Shown here: positions 59,949 to 64,000 of the stretch, in pieces
Layout: every line of letters begins with the position of its first letter
Position numbering within the stretch: the first letter of the stretch is position 1
NCBI RefSeq assembly: GCF_003610535.1
Contig: NZ_RAPN01000001.1
Location: 558,001 to 622,000, forward strand
DNA: 64,000 nt
DNA from: Mangrovibacterium diazotrophicum
GTDB lineage: Bacteria; Bacteroidota; Bacteroidia; Bacteroidales; Prolixibacteraceae
Direction of reading: 5' to 3'
Made by a program: the position numbers and the translations under genes
Notes under the pieces: model-generated
Database searches by the model: none
Seen by the model: the letters and a program-made list of their open reading frames with translations, nothing else
What the model was told of the DNA's origin: nothing

Positions 59949-60956
59949 TTAGACCTTGAGCACAATACGGTACCTGGCTTTGCCCGCTTCGAGGTGAGCC
60001 ATCGCTTCGTTTACCTTCTCGATCGGAAACTCTTCAACCATCGGGTAAATAGTGTGACGCACACAGAACTCGAGCATCGTTTTGGTCAAAGCCGGGCTGC
60101 CGATTGGACTACCTCCAACCGATTTCTCACCCATGATGAGCGAAAAGGCAGGAATTTCCATCGGTTCCAGCACTGCTCCAACCGTGTGAAGCTTTCCTTT
60201 TGGAGCCAGAGTTGACAAATAGGAATTCCAGTCCAGCTTCACGTTCGTCGTATTCAAAATGAAATTCAAGCTTCCGGCAATACTCTCCAGCTCTTTCGGG
60301 TCGCGGGAGTTAATGACTTTGGTGGCTCCCATCGCCAATATCTGTTCTTTCTTGTCTGGATTCGAACTAAAAGCGATGACTTCGCACCCCCACTTGTTTA
60401 AAAACTTCAGTGCCATGTGTCCCAACCCGCCAATGCCGATAACTCCAACTTTATCTGTTGGCTTGATACCAGCTATAATAATTGGATTGAAAACAGTGAT
60501 ACCACCACACAGTAACGGCCCGGCTTTTTGCAAATCAATTCCTTCAGGAAGTGAAATAGCCCAGGACCAGTGACAACGGACAAAATTGGCAAAACCGCCA
60601 TGCCTTCCAACAATGGTACCTTCAAGACTTCCACAAAGGTGGTGGCTGCCATCCATACACTGTTTGCAATGCATGCAGGAGGAAGATGCCCAACCAAGAC
60701 CGACGAAATCGCCAACTTTTAGACCTTTAACCTGAGAACCAACCTCTACAACTTCCCCTATAACTTCGTGACCGGGAACCAAAGGATATTGAGTCATGCC
60801 CCACTCGTTGTTCAGCATACTCAAATCAGAGTGGCAAATGCCGCAATAATGCACTTTAATATCGACCTCTTCACTACCAATATTCGGTAACTCGTAACTG
60901 AATGGGTTCAATTTTCCACCAACTTCACTTGCTGCATAAGCTTTAACTGTTGTCAT
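59949..60956 (-). CDS. Zinc-dependent alcohol dehydrogenase (YahK/AdhA-like)
   Basis: The 335-residue protein has the medium-chain dehydrogenase layout: catalytic zinc ligands in HYCGICHSDLSMLN and PGHEVIGEVVEVGSQ, a structural-zinc lobe with four Cys (SSCMHCKQCMDG...HLC), and the dinucleotide motif GVIGIGGLGHMALKFL. The fingerprint matches NADPH-preferring cinnamyl-alcohol-dehydrogenase-like enzymes (YahK). It reduces or oxidises aldehydes and alcohols of unknown identity. It stands alone on the minus strand. Confidence 0.92.
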   Translation of the reverse strand: MTTVKAYAASEVGGKLNPFSYELPNIGSEEVDIKVHYCGICHSDLSMLNNEWGMTQYPLVPGHEVIGEVVEVGSQVKGLKVGDFVGLGWASSSCMHCKQCMDGSHHLCGSLEGTIVGRHGGFANFVRCHWSWAISLPEGIDLQKAGPLLCGGITVFNPIIIAGIKPTDKVGVIGIGGLGHMALKFLNKWGCEVIAFSSNPDKKEQILAMGATKVINSRDPKELESIAGSLNFILNTTNVKLDWNSYLSTLAPKGKLHTVGAVLEPMEIPAFSLIMGEKSVGGSPIGSPALTKTMLEFCVRHTIYPMVEEFPIEKVNEAMAHLEAGKARYRIVLKV

Positions 60957-61201
60957 AATAATCCTATTTAAGCGTTTCGAGAGTATTTCTTATAAAGTTA
61001 TCGCAATAATCAATAAAACACAAAAGAGTCTTAATTTAAATTCTGACTTTATGTTTTGTATTTCAATGCTTTACAACAACGAAGATCAAATTATCATTCA
61101 CGCGATTACATCCGACAGTAGCATTGCAAACCAACTCTCGCGCTGGTTGTTTTTTTAATGAATTCATTTTAACCTTGTAGGCAAACTAAAAAGATAAAGC
61201 T

Positions 61202-62242
61202 ATGAGAATAGAATATGACGTGAAACTTGGGTTTAAAGATGTGATGTTCCGCCCCAAACGATCGACCTTAAAAAGTCGCTCGATGGTTAGTCTGGAGCGC
61301 ACCTTTAAACTGATGCACAGCTCCGCAACTTGGACAGGCATCCCTATTATGGCAGCCAACATGGATACTGTCGGTACCTTTGAGATGGCTCTTGCCCTTC
61401 AGGACAAACAGCTTTTCACAGCTCTGCATAAACATTACACAATTGAGGAATGGAATTCGTTCCTCGCACAAGCGCCAACCGGGATCGAAAACTATATTGC
61501 GGTGAGTACCGGAACCGGAGCAACTGACGCGGACAAGGTCGCCGAAATTTTCAAACAAAACCCGCACTTAAAATTTATTTGCATTGATGTCGCAAACGGC
61601 TATTCCGAGCATTTCGTTCACTTTGTCAGCGAAATGAGACACAAGTTCCCGGACAAGATCATCATGGCAGGAAACGTTGTTACCGGCGAGATGGTTGAAG
61701 AGCTGTTGCTGGCTGGGGCCGACATTATTAAAGTTGGAATTGGACCGGGTTCGGTGTGTACAACACGCGTGAAAACGGGTGTTGGCTACCCGCAACTTTC
61801 TGCCATTATTGAATGCGCGGATGCAGCACACGGACTCGGCGGCCAGATCATCAGTGATGGAGGCTGCACAACTCCCGGGGACGTATCCAAAGCTTTTGGT
61901 GCCGGAGCCGATTTTGTGATGTTGGGTGGCATGCTGGCTGGTCACGACGAAAGTGGCGGCGAAACCATTGAACGAGGCGGAAAAAAGTATCGGCAGTTTT
62001 ATGGCATGAGCTCGGCAACTGCCATGCAGAAACATGTTGGCGGTGTGGCCGATTATCGTGCCAGTGAAGGAAAGACCGTTGAAGTGCCCTACCGCGGACC
62101 TGTCAGCGAAACAGTTTTGGATATTTTAGGTGGAATCCGGAGTACCTGTACCTATGTGGGTGCAGCGACTCTAAAAGAACTGACCAAGCGGACGACTTTT
62201 ATTCGGGTTGCAGAACAGGAAAACCGCGTGTACAAAGAATAG
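61202..62242 (+). CDS. guaC: GMP reductase GuaC
   Basis: The 346-residue protein has the IMP dehydrogenase/GMP reductase TIM barrel: [18 protein letters not shown] near the start, [17 protein letters not shown], and the catalytic loop [17 protein letters not shown] with the active Cys (about residue 185). Late motifs are [20 protein letters not shown] and [12 protein letters not shown]. It lacks CBS domains, which separates it from IMP dehydrogenase. GuaC turns GMP into IMP with NADPH. It is followed by a shared, bidirectional terminator. Confidence 0.95.
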   Translation: MRIEYDVKLGFKDVMFRPKRSTLKSRSMVSLERTFKLMHSSATWTGIPIMAANMDTVGTFEMALALQDKQLFTALHKHYTIEEWNSFLAQAPTGIENYIAVSTGTGATDADKVAEIFKQNPHLKFICIDVANGYSEHFVHFVSEMRHKFPDKIIMAGNVVTGEMVEELLLAGADIIKVGIGPGSVCTTRVKTGVGYPQLSAIIECADAAHGLGGQIISDGGCTTPGDVSKAFGAGADFVMLGGMLAGHDESGGETIERGGKKYRQFYGMSSATAMQKHVGGVADYRASEGKTVEVPYRGPVSETVLDILGGIRSTCTYVGAATLKELTKRTTFIRVAEQENRVYKE

Positions 62243-62264
62243 CTAACAACAATCTTCAAAATAA

Positions 62265-62304
62265 ATCAGGCAGCAAAACGTAAAATTTGCTGCCTGATAT
62301 TTTT
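62265..62304 (+). terminator. Bidirectional terminator of guaC and the convergent gene
   Basis: ATCAGGCAGCAAA (62265-62277) and TTTGCTGCCTGAT (62286-62298) form a 13-bp stem with an 8-base loop, followed by ATTTTTAG on the plus strand. The minus strand also has T-rich sequence after the stem, so it can end the gene at 62303-63370. Confidence 0.85.
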
Positions 62305-63370
62305 AGTGTTTATGCTCTAAATAATGCTCTTTCAGGATGTCTTCCCCAAAGTCGTTTCCTTTCTCCCGCCATATGGAATGAATATGATTCCCATTTCTCT
62401 GAAACCCCATGTTGTCGTATTCAATTAGAAAATCGGGCGTATTGATGACATAGTAATGTGGTTTCCGGGACACGTAACTGCCAATCCACGCGAAATAGAC
62501 GCTATCCAAACTTGTAGCATAAAACTTATCCAGATATTCGTGAGCTTTCTCGTGCTCCAGGTTATCGATATATTCCTCAATGATGTATTTCAGAAACTCC
62601 TGCTGCCTCGGATTCAAATCACTCGCTTTAATCCCCTCGTAAGTTGTTATCCTTTGCTCACTCTTCGGATTAGTAATGATATCGCCGGGAACATCTTTGC
62701 TTAACGTTGCAATAGCTTGTTGCTGCTCTGAAAGCGAATTAATCAATCGAAAACCATAATCTTCCTCTTTACTTAACACCCTAATTCCAGCGTATTTCGT
62801 TGTGTGAACTTCAGAAGGATCAGTTCCAAGGAAGAAAGGCGTGACTGAGAAATGCCCGTCAATGGCCGAACAATTCAGTGAAATATGATGTCCCTCCAGT
62901 TTAAATCCCCATGGCTCCGAATGCTCCGGTTTCCCCCAAACCGACACATAATAATTGGTATAGTCCCACTTCAGGTCTCTGATCTCGTTGATTACATCCT
63001 CATCAATTTCTTTGTTTCGGTAAGCTGATTCATAAATTACATTCAAAATATCATCCAACTGCATAATACCCGTGATCTTTAAATACCCTTGGGAACTTAG
63101 TAAAGTGGTCAGGATGCGATGAAATTGCAGCTTGCTTACCTCGGACAATTCTCCATACCGGATTCCAGGGCGTGAAGCAATACCAACCGGAAGGTTCGTC
63201 CATTTAGTTCGACTGGTATCGATGAAACTATAACTAATCTCCTGACGTTGTTCGTTGCTCAGGGTATTCAGAAATGTAGTCAACCGATCTCCAATATCCT
63301 TAACGGATTGTCCGTTTGATCCAACGGTAACAGATAAAATAGCTAATAGTCCAATGACCACTTTTTTCAT
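62303..63370 (-). CDS. Secreted DUF3500-family protein
   Basis: The 355-residue protein has a signal peptide (VTVGSNGQ). It matches the DUF3500 pattern: GWRTRWTN-like start region (SFIDTSRTKWTNLPVGI), WGFKLEGHHISLNCSAIDG, TPFFLGTDPSEVHTTKYAGI, then PRQQEFLKYIIEEYIDNLEH. Metal-like His residues are present in GHHISL. The family is widespread in Bacteroidota as secreted proteins of unknown activity. The stop codon lies at the shared terminator of guaC. Confidence 0.82.
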   Translation of the reverse strand: MKKVVIGLLAILSVTVGSNGQSVKDIGDRLTTFLNTLSNEQRQEISYSFIDTSRTKWTNLPVGIASRPGIRYGELSEVSKLQFHRILTTLLSSQGYLKITGIMQLDDILNVIYESAYRNKEIDEDVINEIRDLKWDYTNYYVSVWGKPEHSEPWGFKLEGHHISLNCSAIDGHFSVTPFFLGTDPSEVHTTKYAGIRVLSKEEDYGFRLINSLSEQQQAIATLSKDVPGDIITNPKSEQRITTYEGIKASDLNPRQQEFLKYIIEEYIDNLEHEKAHEYLDKFYATSLDSVYFAWIGSYVSRKPHYYVINTPDFLIEYDNMGFQRNGNHIHSIWREKGNDFGEDILKEHYLEHKH

Positions 63371-63390
63371 GGGATTTGTTTTAAGATGAA

Positions 63391-63444
63391 AAGAAAAACG
63401 ATAGGGAATGTATGAATGCTGTATTTATCACTCCCCATCGTTTT
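63391..63444 (-). terminator. Terminator of the last gene in the window
   Basis: AACGATAGGGA (63397-63407) pairs with TCCCCATCGTT (63432-63442) with one mismatch. The minus strand continues as TTTTTCTTTTC. It lies just after the stop of the gene starting beyond base 64000. Confidence 0.65.
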
Positions 63445-63466
63445 TTTTTTGCAGCACAGCTGCTAT

Positions 63467-64000
63467 TTACCGCACCATCATTTCAAGCCGTCCAATTTTC
63501 AACTCTTTCCATTCTCTTGTTTTCAATCCTTCATGTACAGCTATTTGCGTCATCATATCCATCTCACCTCCCGAACCGTTCATGAAATCTGCCAACTGAT
63601 TCATATCAGTGTAAAAGCTGTAAGCAATATGAGTGAAATAGGCTTCATTGCCAACCGGAAGAATTTCTCTAATCAATCCCCAGTGCCCTTTCCCACCATC
63701 GTTTACAATCTGTTGGTGCCACGGTTTAAAGATTTCGGACTCGGCTTTTTCATAGTTATCCTTGGTCTGCTTCATCAGATCCAGGGTAACAACCATGCCA
63801 ACCTTCATTTTGAAATCATCATCTGTCTGGTCAACACCAACGAGCAGATTCTGGTACACCAGCTCCCGGGATTGAACCGTTTTATCCATCATTTCAGCCA
63901 GTTCTTCGTCGGTTTTGTCCGGATAGGCTTTCTTGGCGTAAGCCATCACATCCCACGAATTAACGGCATTGAGCATGTCCTTGAGGCTTTTAAAGATGGT
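63467..64000 (-). CDS. Hypothetical protein, cut by the window edge
   Basis: The frame stays open to base 64000, so the true start lies outside; the ATG at 63976 (MLNAVNSWDVMAY) may be internal. About 177 residues are visible. The sequence is soluble and helical (EELAEMMDKTVQSRELVYQN; MKVGMVVTLDLMKQTKDNYE), with the end SGGEMDMMTQIAVHEGLKTR. I do not recognise a family, though it may match small secreted Bacteroidota proteins that take up a stress or dust-like (DUF) role. It precedes the DUF3500 gene on the same strand. Confidence 0.55.
   Translation of the reverse strand, partial: TIFKSLKDMLNAVNSWDVMAYAKKAYPDKTDEELAEMMDKTVQSRELVYQNLLVGVDQTDDDFKMKVGMVVTLDLMKQTKDNYEKAESEIFKPWHQQIVNDGGKGHWGLIREILPVGNEAYFTHIAYSFYTDMNQLADFMNGSGGEMDMMTQIAVHEGLKTREWKELKIGRLEMMVR

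Noticed and set aside
1-64000. CRISPR array, rRNA genes, IS elements and prophage
   Set aside because: No regularly spaced short repeats, rRNA sequence, transposase, integrase or phage structural genes could be recognised.

Overview
The window looks like a piece of a Bacteroidota chromosome, most plausibly an anaerobic or facultative marine Marinilabiliales/Prolixibacteraceae-type organism. This is inferred from the rnfBCDGEA order headed by an RseC gene, the TTTG/TAnnTTTG promoter style, scarce Shine-Dalgarno sequences, Cys-type sulfatases, SurA/MoxR/OstA synteny and many small lipoproteins. No rRNA gene, normal tRNA, CRISPR array, transposase or integrase is visible.

Layout. 1-4.4 kb (+): envelope biogenesis (PpiC-like fragment, SurA, MoxR ATPase, OstA/LptA-like protein). 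4.4-6.0 kb (-): small acidic protein, cobalamin adenosyltransferase, LolD/MacB-like ATPase. 6.2-14.2 kb (+): RecG, then RseC-RnfBCDGEA, a complete ferredoxin:NAD ion pump, closed by a terminator. 14.3-18.4 kb: gamma-glutamyltransferase lipoprotein, a hypothetical protein, and an Nramp metal transporter. 18.4-27.3 kb (mostly -): START-like protein, RsgA, DJ-1/PfpI protein, HhH protein, a phospholipase C/P1-nuclease-like protein with a barrel-like tail, an Omp85-type protein, an AraC regulator, an SDR and an RDD protein.

27.3-33.3 kb (-): an island of small secreted proteins and lipoproteins, including a tandem BamE-like pair and an S41 peptidase. 32.9-37.1 kb (-): single-ORF units separated by long imperfect palindromes that resemble integron attC sites. 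In at least two units the first bases are the reverse complement of the unit's own 3' core, as integron logic predicts. One unit carries an odd 118-nt tRNA-like structure. 37.1-40.5 kb: two long direct copies of a GC-rich block, each with two multi-hairpin REP-like elements, flanking two small membrane-protein genes.

40.5-51.5 kb (-): amidohydrolase, DUF1349 protein, alpha/beta hydrolase, two formylglycine sulfatases, an outer-membrane protein and a second Omp85-type protein; these may degrade sulfated organic matter. 51.7-55.7 kb (-): ketopantoate reductase family protein and an ABC-2 exporter operon. 55.9-59.6 kb (-): late haem genes hemN-hemG-hemF, with oxygen-independent and oxygen-dependent coproporphyrinogen oxidases together. 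59.9-64 kb: zinc alcohol dehydrogenase, GMP reductase, a DUF3500 protein and a gene cut by the window edge.

The least explained part is 32.9-40.5 kb, where the cassette-like array, the tRNA-like structure and the nested GC-rich repeats lie together.
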